Shown one piece after another: positions 42,601-53,938 of a stretch of 64,000 bases of DNA. Location: positions 372,001-436,000 of the forward strand of contig JABCZL010000003.1 of the NCBI GenBank assembly GCA_013289685.1. Reading direction: 5' to 3'. The stretch comes from Acidobacteriota bacterium. Lineage in GTDB: Bacteria; Acidobacteriota; Terriglobia; Terriglobales; Acidobacteriaceae. The notes below the pieces were generated by a model, which ran no database searches, had not been told where the DNA came from, and was given only the letters and a program-made list of their open reading frames with translations. Numbering within the stretch: position 1 is the first letter of the stretch; every line of letters begins with the position of its first letter. A program made the position numbers and the translations under genes.

Positions 42601-42629
42601 AGTATACGCCCGTGTGACCCTGATCACAA
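42601..42629 (-). promoter_or_regulatory. Promoter of the TetR-headed block
   Basis: On the minus strand TTGTGA, 17 bases, TATACT; four and five of six consensus matches. The transcript would start within the palindrome at 42580-42597. Confidence 0.65.
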
Positions 42630-42640
42630 GACCATTGCAA

Positions 42641-43063
42641 CTAGGGTGATTTCTTATTCCTGCCCGCCGCCTCATAAGCCCGTCCCAGCCAGTCGAGGGC
42701 ATCGTGCAAGTCGGCGTCGGACGAGAGTTCGAAGGTAAACCATCGCGCCTTCTGGATCTGCATTGACCCTATGCGCGGATCCGCTTCAAGACGCGCACGG
42801 GCGGCAGCGCTCGGGGCTTCGAACTTGAAAGCCAGCGAGTTCGCAGTTTCCATCCCGCGAGTGCGGGGCGCCAGGGCGAATATTTTTTCTTTGCGGTAGA
42901 GAGCAGTGAACCCGAAAAAGCTGCGGGTCGCGACTTCCGGCCAGCTACCCACTTCAACCGCCAACGCCGCAGACCACGCCTTCATCTGTCCCGAAGCGGG
43001 GGAAAGCTGCGGACGGCGGTTGCCAGCACCTCGCTGCTGTTGCCTTTGACGCTTCCGACGCAC
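42641..43063 (-). CDS. Hypothetical protein, possibly TfoX/YjbR-like
   Basis: 140 residues. The start is uncertain: the first 25 residues are Arg/Gln-rich and the domain proper may begin at QMKAWSAALAVEVGSWPEVA. The core TRSFFGFTALYRKEKIFALA and SLAFKFEAPSAAARARLEAD has the strand-loop-strand then helix look of the TfoX-N/YjbR fold, but similarity is weak and the function is unknown. WFTFELSSDADLHDALDWLG closes the domain. It lies only ten bases downstream of the PEGA-protein gene and is probably co-transcribed. Confidence 0.65.
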   Translation of the reverse strand: MRRKRQRQQQRGAGNRRPQLSPASGQMKAWSAALAVEVGSWPEVATRSFFGFTALYRKEKIFALAPRTRGMETANSLAFKFEAPSAAARARLEADPRIGSMQIQKARWFTFELSSDADLHDALDWLGRAYEAAGRNKKSP

Positions 43064-43073
43064 TTTGAGTCCA

Positions 43074-43928
43074 TCACTTGGGCTGGGGAGTAGCGGCTTG
43101 CACGGTTGCCGGCTGCTGCACCGTCTCGCGCTCGACTAGGATGATCTTCTGCACCTGGTTGCGGTCGTAGGACTGGTCCTTTCCGTCCACCCGCACGACA
43201 ACAGAGGTCATGCTAACGGAGAGGACGTCGCCCTGAACCACTTTTCCATCCCGCAACTCCACGTTGTCGCGGGAAAGCCCACCCAGTTCAAACGTGATGC
43301 TGCCACCCGACGCCTCATCGAGTTTCATATCTACCGGAGTGCTGCCCGAAGCGTAACCCTCTTTGCTGAATGCGAGCGTGTGCGGGCCAACGCTCAAGCG
43401 AACGGTCGCAGGCGTAAGACCTTGGTCTCGTCCGTCTACTTTTAGACTGGCACCTGGCGGTACCGAGATAACCTTCAAAGGTATGGTTTTAACGGAAGTT
43501 GGGACGCCCGACTCATCATTGCGCGCCACCAGCTTCAGACCTGCTGGAATTCCCACGGACATCAGGTGGAACGCTACCCTGGCCGACTGTCCAGGATCAA
43601 GATCGCTGATACTGAGCACGCCGTCGCCGATTCGCACGCCGCCTTTGTCGGTCATGTACACCGTAAACGAAGCCTGCGGAATCCGTTTTCCGGACATGTT
43701 TTCGATCAGCACGTTCGATTCGAGACTCAGTTGTCCGTCATAAGCCGCCAGCTGTTGGAACTTGCCGAAGCTAAGTCTGAGCGTAGGGCTGTTCTGGTCC
43801 GGCCACAGCAAGACCATTGCCGCTGCCTTGTCATCTTTCTTGTCCTTTGCATTGAAGGGAACGGAGAAGAGCAGGCAACATATGATCGCGAGAGAATGAA
43901 GAGGCTTCATTCGGGAAGTCATATTCAT
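43074..43928 (-). CDS. Exported PEGA-domain protein
   Basis: 284 residues. A signal peptide (LHSLAIICCLLFSVPFNA) is followed by an N-terminal beta-sandwich (about 45-150) and a PEGA domain (about 158-215: SVPPGASLKVDGRDQGLTPA, then GPHTLAFSKEGY), a surface beta-domain related to S-layer proteins. The last 60 residues contain DVLSVSMTSVVVRVDGKDQS, a small barrel-like strand set, then a Gln/Pro/Ala tail. The role is likely extracytoplasmic binding or structure; no enzyme motif. Confidence 0.82.
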   Translation of the reverse strand: MNMTSRMKPLHSLAIICCLLFSVPFNAKDKKDDKAAAMVLLWPDQNSPTLRLSFGKFQQLAAYDGQLSLESNVLIENMSGKRIPQASFTVYMTDKGGVRIGDGVLSISDLDPGQSARVAFHLMSVGIPAGLKLVARNDESGVPTSVKTIPLKVISVPPGASLKVDGRDQGLTPATVRLSVGPHTLAFSKEGYASGSTPVDMKLDEASGGSITFELGGLSRDNVELRDGKVVQGDVLSVSMTSVVVRVDGKDQSYDRNQVQKIILVERETVQQPATVQAATPQPK

Positions 43929-43963
43929 AGAGAATGCTCCAACTCACGAATGTAGAGTTGCCT

Positions 43964-45037
43964 TTAGTTCCTCACATCCCCCAGCACGCTCTCGATCTCA
44001 GCCTTCAGGTCCGCGGTCAACGGCAGAAACGGCAATCTCGACGGGCCGCCGTAGTAGCCGTTGAAGTCCATGCCGTACTTGAATCCGGGAACACCGAGAT
44101 CGCCAACTCGCTGCGCTGCCTTCGCAATTCGTTCTTGCTTCAGACTCGCCAGTTCGGCGTCGCCTTCTTTCCACGCGGCGTAAATCTCATAGCAAGCCGT
44201 GGGCGCCGGGCAGGCGAACGCGAGGATGGCTCCGACCGCGCCCGCGTCGAGCGAAGGCTGCAATTTCTGCGCCGCTCCGACCAGCACCTGGAATCCGACT
44301 TCCTTCTGCCGCGTCTTCATCTTGCCCACGACCGTCACGGCCGACGACGACGGCTTCGCGCCCGACGTGCCCGAGATCCCTCCTACCTGCACCAGTTCTC
44401 CACCGTCGGCACTGGCTCCGGAAGCTGCGGCAGCCAGCATCCGCGGAGTCACGGCGTCAAATGTTTCGTTGACGGTGGCACTTCGCTTGACGTGGCGCGT
44501 GCCTTCGACCATCGTGCGAACTTTTTCCACGTCGCCGCTCGATTCCTTGATGCCGATCAGGTTCGGGTGGCCGGCCAATTCGATCACCACCTCGGCGGGG
44601 ATGTCGTATCCAGTAGCCTGCGGAAAGTTGTAAATGATGACCGGCAGCGGCGAGCGGTCGGCCACAGTGCGGTAGAAAGCCAGGATGTTCGCCGCCTGCA
44701 TCTGCTTTTTGTAATAGTGCGGCGTGCGCACCATGGCGACGTCGTAGCCAAGTTCGGCGGCGTATTCGGTAAGGCGCAGCGTCTCGATCGCCGATTCGAT
44801 TCCTGTGCCCGCGGCCAGCACCTTGTTCGGCGCGGCAGCCGCGCGCGCAACTTTCAGCACATCGCGCCGCTCCTGATCGGAGAGCAGGATCGCTTCGCCC
44901 GTTGAGCCCAACACGACTATGCCAGCCACCGGCGTGCGTGAATAGCGCTCCACGTTTGATTCGAGTTTCTTGAAGTACACGTTGCCGTCGGGATAAAACG
45001 GCGTGGTGATGGGAGGAAGAATTCCGTGTAGCAGCAT
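43964..45037 (-). CDS. DapA/NanA-family aldolase with a long insertion
   Basis: 357 residues, about 60 more than DapA. TIM-barrel features: GIVVLGSTGEAILLSDQERR, the catalytic Tyr in VIIYNFPQATGYD, and the Schiff-base Lys in LIGIKESSGDVEKV. After the lysine an extra segment of about 60 residues (HVKRSATVNETFDAVTPRML to KTRQKEVG), low in conserved-looking core residues and rich in Ala, Ser, Gly and Thr, precedes the normal continuation FQVLVGAAQKLQPSLDAGAV. It is probably a pyruvate-dependent lyase or dehydratase and not the lysine-pathway DapA, since no other lysine genes are near. Confidence 0.88.
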   Translation of the reverse strand: MLLHGILPPITTPFYPDGNVYFKKLESNVERYSRTPVAGIVVLGSTGEAILLSDQERRDVLKVARAAAAPNKVLAAGTGIESAIETLRLTEYAAELGYDVAMVRTPHYYKKQMQAANILAFYRTVADRSPLPVIIYNFPQATGYDIPAEVVIELAGHPNLIGIKESSGDVEKVRTMVEGTRHVKRSATVNETFDAVTPRMLAAAASGASADGGELVQVGGISGTSGAKPSSSAVTVVGKMKTRQKEVGFQVLVGAAQKLQPSLDAGAVGAILAFACPAPTACYEIYAAWKEGDAELASLKQERIAKAAQRVGDLGVPGFKYGMDFNGYYGGPSRLPFLPLTADLKAEIESVLGDVRN

Positions 45038-45081
45038 AAGACTCCTCGGAGAACCTGATTCGTAAGAATACTACGAGGCGG

Positions 45082-45563
45082 TCAGTGAAGTTGAGCAGCG
45101 TCGATGCGATAGCCTTGCAGCAGCGGCTGATCGCCGTCGATAAGCCAAACGAATTCTTCCTGGGCCTGTCCTTGTGTAAATTGCGTGCTGAATAGCTGGT
45201 TCACAAAAAGATTGCCGTTCTGCCAATTGATGTGAAACCCGGTCGCCGTTGTCGCCCCAGAGTTACCCATCTTCTGATGGACATTTTTGAAAAACTTGAT
45301 CTCGTCTTCTTGCGAACCTGCTCCACGAAAGGATGCACTCGTATCTTCGTAAATCGACTCATAATCCCCACGATCAAGACGTTGATGAAACTGCTCCACG
45401 GCGGAGTGAGCTGCGCGGTAGTTGCGGTAGACACCTCTTCCGCAACTCCATAGGAGGACCACCCCAAAACGGCAAACATGGCTCCGATCATGATCCACGA
45501 TCGGTTATTCCCCTCCCGTATTTCCGCTTCAGACGGTGGGGGCGGAATATCAGACGGAATCAT
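45082..45563 (-). pseudogene. Frameshifted membrane-anchored DUF4019-like gene
   Basis: The front half reads in one frame from ATG 45563 (IPSDIPPPPSEAEIREGNNR, then membrane helix WIMIGAMFAVLGWSSYG; AGAGGA upstream). The back half reads in another (YRNYRAAHSAVEQFHQRLDR, SIYEDTSASFRG, and so on to 45082). Each alone lacks a proper start or a sensible end; joined at about 45420-45440 they give one protein of about 160 residues with an anchor and a DUF4019/DUF3887-like outside domain. Either a real inactivating shift or a sequencing error. Confidence 0.65.
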
Positions 45564-45605
45564 TTCCATCCTCTTGGCCGGTAACCGGAACATCCTGCCG
45601 GGACC

Positions 45606-48867
<3,262 letters not shown>

Positions 48868-48884
<17 letters not shown>

Positions 48885-49374
48885 TTGGTTGGGATAGCGG
48901 CTTCGGCCATCCGGTGTTGGGCTTGGTCTCGTTGCGTTCAACGTCGATCAGGTAGCAGCGTCCCCCGAAGTGATCAATCTGAAGTTCGAGAGGACTCTGC
49001 GGCTTCTTGCCTTTTTCGATCGACACGTAAAATGACTCGCCGTCCTGCGGATTCATGTAAGTGATCCAGTACTGGCCAGGCTGTAATCCGCTAAGATCGA
49101 GCCGACCACGCCCGTCAGTCCACACGTGCGAGATCATAGGACCGAAGCGGCCGCAAAAACACTCCGGACCCTCGGCGGTCTTAGAGGCATCGCGAATGAT
49201 AACTTCCGCATTGCTGAGGGGCCTTCCATCGCGATCTTCGAATAGAGCTTGCTTCGCGGTAGTTGCCAAAGATACGCAGGTCACTTGACACGAAAACACC
49301 GGGCTCGAAAACGCCGCTGCGATGAATACGCTGGCGAGTACGCGGCGATGAAGAACCCTCTTCACCCTTTCCAC
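48868..49374 (-). CDS. Exported protein with carboxypeptidase-regulatory-like domain, between carA and carB
   Basis: 168 residues. A signal peptide ([17 protein letters not shown], possibly a lipoprotein) is followed by a short beta-sandwich ([40 protein letters not shown]), as in carboxypeptidase-regulatory/CNA-B-like domains, with Cys pairs CQVTC and CFC. The gene overlaps carA by 13 bases and carB by 17, so it is translationally tied into the car operon although nothing links it to carbamoyl phosphate. Apparent insertion by this lineage; function unknown. Confidence 0.78.
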
Positions 49375-50492
49375 TCCTCCATCATCTTCGTAAATTCCTT
49401 GAACAGATAATGCGAATCATGCGGCCCCGGCGCAGCTTCCGGGTGATACTGCACGCTGAACAGCGGCAGGTTCCGATGCCGCAAGCCTTCGAGCGTATCG
49501 TCGTTCAGGTCGATGTGCGTCAGCTCGACTTCACTGTCCGCGAGCGAGTTTGGATCGACGGCGAAATTATGGTTGTGCGCCGTGATCTCGATCTTCCCAG
49601 TCTTTAACTGCTTCACCGGATGATTCCCGCCGTGATGACCGAACTTGAGCTTAAAAGTCTTGCCGCCCAGCGCAATCCCCGTGAGTTGATGCCCCAGGCA
49701 AATTCCGAAAATCGGCTGCCGTCCCATCAGCCTGCGAATCGAATCCACTGCGTACGTACACGGCTCCGGATCGCCGGGCCCGTTCGATAAGAAAACTCCG
49801 TTCGGCTTCAGTGCCAGCACATCCTCCGCCGGAGTCTGCGCCGGGACCACCGTCACCTTGCAGCCCTCGCCGCGCAGCTTCCGCAGAATGTTCTGCTTGA
49901 TGCCGAAGTCGTAGGCGACTACGTGAAATCGCGGCGGCTCGTCTTTCACTCCGACCACAGCGACCGGCTCGTGGGAGCGCTCGCCGACCTCCCAGACATA
50001 CGGGCCCTTGGTGCTCACCACTTTCGCCAGATCCATCCCGTCCATCTTGGGGATGGACCGCGCCTTCGCGATCAGCTTGTCGGCGTCGCTCTCGATGGTC
50101 GACACGACGCCGCGCATCACACCGTGATCGCGCAGATGCCGCACCAGTGCTCGAGTGTCGATGTCAGACAGCACCGGCACCTTGAACTGTTCCAGATATT
50201 CTTCGGCCACCTGCTGCGAGCGCCAGTTCGAGCTGACGCGCGAAAACTCGCGCACGATCAGCCCTTCGATCCACGGACGCGTGGCTTCGTTGTCTTCGTG
50301 GTTGGTGCCGTAGTTTCCGATTTCGGGGTTGGTCAGGACGACGATCTGCCCCGAGTAGGAAGGGTCGGTGAAAATTTCCTGGTAGCCAGTGATGGAAGTA
50401 TTAAAAACGACTTCGCCGTAGCATTCGCCTTTGGCGCCGTAGCCTTTGCCTCGGAAGACTCTGCCGTCTTCCAGCGCAAGGATAGCCTGCAT
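49362..50492 (-). CDS. carA: Carbamoyl-phosphate synthase small subunit
   Basis: 376 residues from MQAILALEDGRVFRGKGYGA, preceded by GGAGCGAGA; an extension to 50549 is not used. It hydrolyses glutamine and channels ammonia to CarB. The N-terminal domain shows GEVVFNTSITGYQEIFTDPS. The class I amidotransferase domain has the nucleophile Cys in FGICLGHQLTGIALGG and His in SVQYHPEAAPGPHDS. Same strand as carB, with one small exported-protein gene in between. Confidence 0.97.
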   Translation of the reverse strand: MQAILALEDGRVFRGKGYGAKGECYGEVVFNTSITGYQEIFTDPSYSGQIVVLTNPEIGNYGTNHEDNEATRPWIEGLIVREFSRVSSNWRSQQVAEEYLEQFKVPVLSDIDTRALVRHLRDHGVMRGVVSTIESDADKLIAKARSIPKMDGMDLAKVVSTKGPYVWEVGERSHEPVAVVGVKDEPPRFHVVAYDFGIKQNILRKLRGEGCKVTVVPAQTPAEDVLALKPNGVFLSNGPGDPEPCTYAVDSIRRLMGRQPIFGICLGHQLTGIALGGKTFKLKFGHHGGNHPVKQLKTGKIEITAHNHNFAVDPNSLADSEVELTHIDLNDDTLEGLRHRNLPLFSVQYHPEAAPGPHDSHYLFKEFTKMMEEWKG

Positions 50493-50656
50493 TCTCGCTC
50501 CAGTGGAGTGGATTTTATGAATCTTATCAGGGAACGCCGCAGCGGCCAAGGGCGGAACGCGGAATCCAAAAAGAAATCTGTGGATCGGAGGGATCGAATC
50601 CGTTTCTCAGGCCGATCACGCTCGCATGACTCGGAAGGAACCGGCTCGCGCAATCC

Positions 50657-51268
50657 TTACCGCACGCGCCCCAGCTTGTCCATCGGCCAGTACCCGAACA
50701 CTGCCTTGCCGTAGATAAGGCTCTGGCTGACGGGACCGAATTCGCGACTGTCACTTGACATGGAGCGATGGTCGCCGAGCACAAAGAAGTAATTCTCCGG
50801 CACCGTGGTTTCGGGGTACGAACGGAAATCAGTATAGGCCGGGGGAACGTAGTCCTCGTCGAGCGCCTCGTCATTCACGTACACATGTCCGCCGTCGATG
50901 CGGATGCGGTCGCCCGCCATCCCGATGACGCGTTTGATGTAGCTCTTGGAGGGATCGTGGGGATAGCGAAAGACCACAATATCCCCGCGCTCAATGGGTT
51001 CGAGGCGATATACAAACTTGTTCACGAAGATTCGTTCCTGATCTTCGAGCGAGGGCATCATGCTCACTCCCTCGACCTTTACGGGCTGGTAGAGGAAGAT
51101 GATGACGAAGGCAGAGATCGCAAGCGAAATAATCAGATCGCGCAGCCACACGCCAATCCCGGTGCCGACGCGGACGCGAGCTGTCGTTCCCACAGGGGCG
51201 GTCGCGGCCGTCGGCGAGGGTGCCGCTGCCTGGCCAACTGAACTCGTTTCCGAAGACGTCCCTGGCAT
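50657..51268 (-). CDS. lepB: Signal peptidase I
   Basis: 203 residues. It cleaves signal peptides at the outer face of the inner membrane. One membrane helix (LIISLAISAFVIIFLYQPV) follows a Ser/Ala/Thr-rich cytoplasmic N-terminus. The catalytic Ser is in VEGVSMMPSLEDQERIFVNK, the Lys in SYIKRVIGMAGDRI, and the box GDHRSMSSDSREFGPV is intact. AGGAAGG precedes the ATG at 51268. Confidence 0.95.
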   Translation of the reverse strand: MPGTSSETSSVGQAAAPSPTAATAPVGTTARVRVGTGIGVWLRDLIISLAISAFVIIFLYQPVKVEGVSMMPSLEDQERIFVNKFVYRLEPIERGDIVVFRYPHDPSKSYIKRVIGMAGDRIRIDGGHVYVNDEALDEDYVPPAYTDFRSYPETTVPENYFFVLGDHRSMSSDSREFGPVSQSLIYGKAVFGYWPMDKLGRVR

Positions 51269-51401
51269 GCCTTCCTATTGTATACAGAACATGCCGAGCA
51301 GCAGCAGATTGAATTCGAGACCAAGCCTCGGGAGGACATGGGCTCGCGCGCTTCCGGTCGACTTCGGCGTCAGGTTACAATAACCGCATGCGAGGAATCT
51401 T

Positions 51402-51887
51402 ATGACACGCCCTTTACTCCAGAGCAAAATCCTGCACCGCACCCTGACACTGGCTTTCCTCTTCCTGGTAACTCTAACCATGTCCGCGCAGTGGACCGCG
51501 CCGCAGGAAGAAGGAGGAGGCGTCCCGGCCTACAACGCCGGACCTCCGCCCAAAGGAACCAAGCTGCCTCGCCTTTTGAACAAGGCTGACCTGTGGGGAG
51601 CCGACGCGCAGAATCCTTACCAGACGCATGCTTACGAGCTCGCGGCGAAGATTCCAAACGTGCTGCACCAGCAGCCTTGCTACTGCTACTGCGACCGCAT
51701 GGGCCACAACAGCCTGCACAGCTGCTTTGAGAACACCCACGGCGCCCAGTGCGCGACCTGCCTGAAGGAGCTTTACTATTCCTACCAGCAGCACCAGAAA
51801 GCCAGGTCCGCATCGCAGATCCGTGCCGGAATCATCAGGGGAGAATGGAAGCAGATCGACCTGATGTCGGCCGCCACCATGAACTAA
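51402..51887 (+). CDS. Exported CYCXC/PCYCGC-motif protein
   Basis: 161 residues. A signal peptide (TLTLAFLFLVTLTMSAQ) is followed by a mature domain with IPNVLHQQPCYCYCDRMGHN, a Cys-Tyr-Cys-x-Cys cluster followed by Asp, Gly and His, and HSCFENTHGAQCATCLKELY with three more Cys. This is the signature of the PCYCGC/CYCXC family, some members of which are selenoproteins; here all positions are Cys. The function is unknown, but six or seven clustered Cys plus His suggest heme or metal handling, or redox work, in the periplasm. GAGGAATCTT precedes the ATG. Divergent from lepB. Confidence 0.85.
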   Translation: MTRPLLQSKILHRTLTLAFLFLVTLTMSAQWTAPQEEGGGVPAYNAGPPPKGTKLPRLLNKADLWGADAQNPYQTHAYELAAKIPNVLHQQPCYCYCDRMGHNSLHSCFENTHGAQCATCLKELYYSYQQHQKARSASQIRAGIIRGEWKQIDLMSAATMN

Positions 51888-51891
51888 TACT

Positions 51892-51947
51892 GAGTCGCGA
51901 GTACCGGGTACCGCGAGAAACGCGCTGGCTCCCCTCGGTACTCGCGC
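51892..51947. repeat. Heptad hairpin H5
   Basis: Left words GAGTCGC, GAGTACC, GGGTACC, GCGAGAA from 51892; right words CTCGGTA, CTCGCGC from 51934. Complementary arms, shorter than at the other loci. It starts five bases after the CYCXC-gene stop. Confidence 0.6.
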
Positions 51948-52051
51948 CGCCAACTGGACCTTCACCCACTCTTTGGGCGATACTTTAGTGCTCAGCAAAA
52001 GCACGATCCAAGGAGTTCCCCATTACCAAGAGCACAGGAAGAGTTTTGCAC

Positions 52052-52627
52052 ATGGCCCAGAAACCTACCGCGAAAAAGCCCGTGGTTGAAGATCCGCGTT
52101 ATACCCAGGCGCTGCAGGGCTACGAAGCTGGACTCCGCGCCATGCAGGAGCACAAATTCGACAAGGCGAAACCTCATTTCCAAAAGGTGATCGCCGGGCC
52201 CATCAAAGAACTGGTCGACCGCGCCAACGTTCATCTCAGCATCTGCAACCAGCATTTGGAGCGCTCCGCGGCCACGCAGTTCAAAACACCGGAGGAGCAC
52301 TTTGACTACGCAGTCTCGCTGATGAACGTCGGTGACTATGTCACCGCTCGCGAGCATCTCGACAAGCTGCTTAAGCAGAATGCCAAGTCGGACTATGTGG
52401 TTTACGGTCTGGCTGCGCTCGACTGCCTTACCGGACACGTCGAGGATTCGCTGAAGCGTTTAGACGAAGCGCTGCGTCTCAATGCTCAACTGCGTTTTCA
52501 GGCGCGCAACGATTCCGACTTCCAGAACCTGGCCGAGGATCCGCGCTTCACGGAATTGCTCTATCCCGATCCGGGCGCCGAACTCGGCTCCTCCGACGGC
52601 GACCTCGGCGAAGAAGAGCCTGCGTAG
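52052..52627 (+). CDS. TPR-like helical-repeat protein
   Basis: 191 residues from ATG 52052, with AGGAAGAG eight bases upstream; a TTG at 52046 is too close to that site. No signal peptide. About four TPR-type helix pairs: YTQALQGYEAGLRAMQEHKF, AKPHFQKVIAGPIKELVDRA, HFDYAVSLMNVGDYVTAREH and VVYGLAALDCLTGHVEDSLK, then an acidic tail ending GDLGEEEPA. The tail recalls proteins that hold partners by charge. Stop and the YvcK/CofD start are 22 bases apart, so the two form an operon. Confidence 0.82.
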   Translation: MAQKPTAKKPVVEDPRYTQALQGYEAGLRAMQEHKFDKAKPHFQKVIAGPIKELVDRANVHLSICNQHLERSAATQFKTPEEHFDYAVSLMNVGDYVTAREHLDKLLKQNAKSDYVVYGLAALDCLTGHVEDSLKRLDEALRLNAQLRFQARNDSDFQNLAEDPRFTELLYPDPGAELGSSDGDLGEEEPA

Positions 52628-52649
52628 CCGCCCTGCGGGGACACCCTCG

Positions 52650-53714
52650 ATGCAAACCAAAACCGCCGAGTCCTCTTCGCTGGAGAAGACCGCGCGCGAG
52701 CGCGGTCTGCGCGTCGTCGCCATCGGCGGCGGCACCGGTCTTTCCACGCTGCTTAAGGGACTGAAGCGCTTTGTGCTCTCGCCGACGGAAATGCTCCCGC
52801 CAGCCGACTCGCCGATGATCCGTGATCTGTGCGCCGTGGTCACCGTCAGCGACGATGGCGGCTCCAGCGGCCGCCTGCGCAAGGAACTCAACATGTTGCC
52901 GCCGGGGGATATCCGCAACTGCATCGTGGCCCTCAGCGAAGACGAAGCCCTGCTCTCCAAGCTTTTCCGTCACCGCTTCGACAAAGGCTCGGGACTGGAA
53001 GGCCACAGTTTCGGAAATCTTTTTCTGGCAGCCCTCACTTCCCTGACTTCAGATTTCTCAGAAGCGGTGCGACTCTCGTCCGAAATTCTGGTCACGCGCG
53101 GCCACATCTATCCTGCGACCACGTCCAACGTCGAACTCGAAGCGCTCATGGAAGACGGCACCCGCGTCCGCGGCGAAACCAAAATCACCGCCAGCAAGGG
53201 ACGCATCCGCGAACTGTTTCTGGTCCCGCCGAACGTGGAACCCATGCCCCAAACTCTGGAGGCCATCGCTCACGCCGACATGATCACGATCGGTCCGGGA
53301 TCGCTGTTCACCAGCCTGATTCCGAACCTGCTGGTGCGCGGCATCGCCAAGGCCATTGTCGAATCGCCCGCCACCAAGGTCTACATCTGCAACCTGATGA
53401 CCCAGGCCAACGAAAGCCTTGGACTCACCGCCGCCGACCACATCCGCGCCCTGAATCGCCACGCGCAGAAACAGATCTTCGACTTCGCGCTGATCAACCG
53501 GACTCCCGCCTCCAGCGAACTGCAATCGAAGTACGCCAGCGAAGGCGCCTGCCAGATCGTCAACGATCTCGAAGCCGTCGAAGCGCTCGGCGTCGTTCCC
53601 GTGCTCGGAGACTATCTCGATGAAGGCGGAGTCGCGCGCCACAACACCGCCCGCGTGGCCCGCGATCTAATGCACCTTGTAGCGCAACGCCCCCTACGAG
53701 AGCGCGCAACGTAG
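52650..53714 (+). CDS. YvcK/CofD-family protein (gluconeogenesis factor type)
   Basis: 354 residues from ATG 52650; the frame extends upstream through the TPR gene, which is not plausible. The UDP-sugar-binding start is VVAIGGGTGLSTLLKGLK, followed by AVVTVSDDGGSSGRLRKEL and GDIRNCIVALSEDEALLSKL; VYICNLMTQANESLGLTAADH follows later. YvcK proteins bind UDP-N-acetylglucosamine and guide carbon flow into the cell wall; the related CofD makes coenzyme F420. The GSSGRLRKE motif and absence of other F420 genes favour YvcK. Confidence 0.9.
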   Translation: MQTKTAESSSLEKTARERGLRVVAIGGGTGLSTLLKGLKRFVLSPTEMLPPADSPMIRDLCAVVTVSDDGGSSGRLRKELNMLPPGDIRNCIVALSEDEALLSKLFRHRFDKGSGLEGHSFGNLFLAALTSLTSDFSEAVRLSSEILVTRGHIYPATTSNVELEALMEDGTRVRGETKITASKGRIRELFLVPPNVEPMPQTLEAIAHADMITIGPGSLFTSLIPNLLVRGIAKAIVESPATKVYICNLMTQANESLGLTAADHIRALNRHAQKQIFDFALINRTPASSELQSKYASEGACQIVNDLEAVEALGVVPVLGDYLDEGGVARHNTARVARDLMHLVAQRPLRERAT

Positions 53715-53725
53715 CAATTTAATTC

Positions 53726-53843
53726 TTGTCCCTCCGGCTCCTTCTTTTTGTCATTCCGCCTTCATTCTTGTCATTCCGCCTCTTTTTATCATTCCGGTTC
53801 CTGTTTTTGTCATTCCGAGCAAAGCGAGGAACCTGCTTTTCGC
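53726..53843. repeat. Tandem GTCATTCCG units ending in a complete GTCATTCCGAG repeat
   Basis: Five units starting with TTGTC or TTATC at 53726, 53748, 53768, 53786 and 53807, 18-22 bases apart, each with TCCG and a T-rich filler. The last continues as GAGCAAAGCGAGGAACCTGC, the empty form of the repeat that carries the 25-base element at 37742. Located in the leader of the PagL-like gene. Confidence 0.7.
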
Positions 53844-53938
53844 CCGAGCCCGCACCCCTGCCGTTTGTCGCGGCTCCGCCCATCCTGTATCGTGATTGTT
53901 CCTCATCGAGGACTCTGCCGTCCTGGAGTCGAATCATC

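Noticed and set aside
53726-53843. CRISPR-like array
   Set aside because: Units are only 18-22 bases apart and degenerate, spacers are T-rich fillers and there are no cas genes; it is slippage of a known intergenic repeat.
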